In this document: positions 5,869 through 6,358 of the stretch, one piece after another
Layout: every line of letters starts with the position of its first letter
How positions within the stretch are numbered: position 1 is the first letter of the stretch
Assembly: GCA_041665185.1 (NCBI GenBank)
Contig: JBAYJH010000278.1
Coordinates: 1-6,358 of the forward strand
Direction of reading: 5' to 3'
Source: JACRAR01 sp041665185
Lineage (GTDB): Bacteria; Pseudomonadota; Gammaproteobacteria; Burkholderiales; Rhodocyclaceae
Length of the DNA stretch: 6,358 nt
Translations under genes and position numbers: made by a program
The notes under the pieces: model-generated
What the model was told of the DNA's origin: nothing
Seen by the model: the letters and a program-made list of their open reading frames with translations, nothing else
Databases searched by the model: none

Positions 5869-5877
5869 CGGCGGCGA

Positions 5878-5886
5878 TGTTATAAT
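5878..5886 (+). promoter_or_regulatory. Extended -10 promoter of hemA
   Basis: TGTTATAAT holds a perfect TATAAT at 5881-5886 preceded by the TGn extension. No good -35 is present at 17 bases, which is the usual situation for extended -10 promoters. Transcription would begin near 5893, about 30 bases before the hemA ATG. Confidence 0.6.
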
Positions 5887-5923
5887 TTCAAGGAATTTTC
5901 ATCAGGATCAGATTCTTACGACC

Positions 5924-6358
5924 ATGCAGCTGTTCGCTCTCGGGATCAACCACCATACCGCGCCGTTGTCCGTGCGGGAACAGGTGGTGTTTCAACCGGA
6001 ACGCCTGCCGCAGGCCTTGAGCGATCTGGTGCGCGCCAAGCCGGTGCGCGAGGCGGCGATCCTGTCCACCTGCAATCGCACCGAGCTCTATTGCGCGGCC
6101 GACCATCCCCAGGCCGCAGCCGACTGGCTGGCCGAGTACCACACCTTGCCGGCCGACAAGATCAGTCCGTACATTTATACGTTCCCGCAGCGCGACGCGG
6201 TACGCCACATGTTTCGCGTGGCCAGCGGCCTCGATTCGATGGTGCTGGGCGAACCGCAGATCCTCGGTCAGATGAAGCAGGCGGCGCGCACCGCGGAGCA
6301 GGCCGGCACCCTCGGGACATTGCTCGGCAAGCTGTCCCAGCGCACCATCTCGGTGGCC
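5924..6358 (+). CDS. hemA: Glutamyl-tRNA reductase, N-terminal part
   Basis: The 145 codons present encode the catalytic domain and the start of what follows in glutamyl-tRNA reductase, the NADPH-dependent enzyme that turns glutamyl-tRNA into glutamate-1-semialdehyde, the first committed step of C5-pathway tetrapyrrole (heme) synthesis. The N-terminal signature LFALGINHHTAPLSVRE (3-19) is followed by STCNRTELY (48-56), with the nucleophile Cys50, and by SGLDSMVLGEPQILGQ (101-116), the second family signature; His95 is at the conserved catalytic-site position. The NADPH-binding and dimerisation domains, normally completing about 420 residues, lie beyond the right edge. ATG 5924 matches the usual family start, though no strong ribosome binding site precedes it. 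In related bacteria hemA is often followed by prfA, which cannot be checked here. Confidence 0.97.
   Translation, partial: MQLFALGINHHTAPLSVREQVVFQPERLPQALSDLVRAKPVREAAILSTCNRTELYCAADHPQAAADWLAEYHTLPADKISPYIYTFPQRDAVRHMFRVASGLDSMVLGEPQILGQMKQAARTAEQAGTLGTLLGKLSQRTISVA

Larger units (their letters stand above)
5632..5923. other. Divergent intergenic region between the nucleotidyltransferase and hemA
   Basis: These 292 bases carry no convincing gene. The left part holds the candidate nucleotidyltransferase promoter, and the right part the GC-rich inverted repeat and the hemA extended -10. In the middle is an 8-base palindrome CCGGCCGG (5790-5797). The stretch from about 5730 to 5880 is unusually GC-rich and partly self-complementary. 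Confidence 0.6.

Noticed and set aside
5888..6208. Minus-strand frame of 106 codons across the start of hemA
   Set aside because: It is antisense to hemA, whose catalytic Cys and signature motifs are clear on the plus strand.

Overview
The window looks like a stretch of a GC-rich proteobacterial chromosome, probably a betaproteobacterium (Rhodocyclales-like). That placement is inferred from protein character: the glutamyl-tRNA reductase sequence, a TIGR02647-type small protein, and a serine/threonine kinase fused to an HDOD domain. No marker here fixes the genus. There are eight protein genes, two of them cut by the window edges. No RNA gene, insertion sequence or CRISPR array was seen.

Left third: a minus-strand Ser/Thr protein kinase-HDOD fusion fills 1-1658 and runs off the left edge. 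A 325-base gap separates it from a divergent plus-strand YhhN-family membrane protein (1984-2634), which converges on a glutathione S-transferase-like gene across a short palindrome.

Middle: three minus-strand genes follow one another in the order cupin (3611-4009), TIGR02647 small protein (3302-3559) and GST-like protein (2654-3298). The last two are three bases apart and almost certainly cotranscribed. The cupin may share the transcript or be separate. Divergent from the cupin is a Cys-rich lipoprotein (4119-4688) with a good sigma70-type promoter.

Right third: the most interesting gene is a minus-strand nucleotidyltransferase of the cGAS/DncV-like (CD-NTase) type (4729-5631), with its GS...DxD...D active site intact. 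Such enzymes usually make a cyclic oligonucleotide alarm signal for an adjacent effector in CBASS anti-phage defence. Here the enzyme is hemmed in by a convergent lipoprotein and a divergent hemA, so no classical effector or accessory gene sits beside it on its own strand. It is an orphan or a non-canonical arrangement. hemA (glutamyl-tRNA reductase, start of tetrapyrrole synthesis) starts at 5924 behind an extended -10 promoter and runs off the right edge.

Apart from the GST pair and possibly the cupin, the genes do not form one pathway. The window reads as housekeeping (hemA), signalling (kinase-HDOD), small stress or metabolic genes, and a likely accessory defence-type gene placed between the lipoprotein and hemA.
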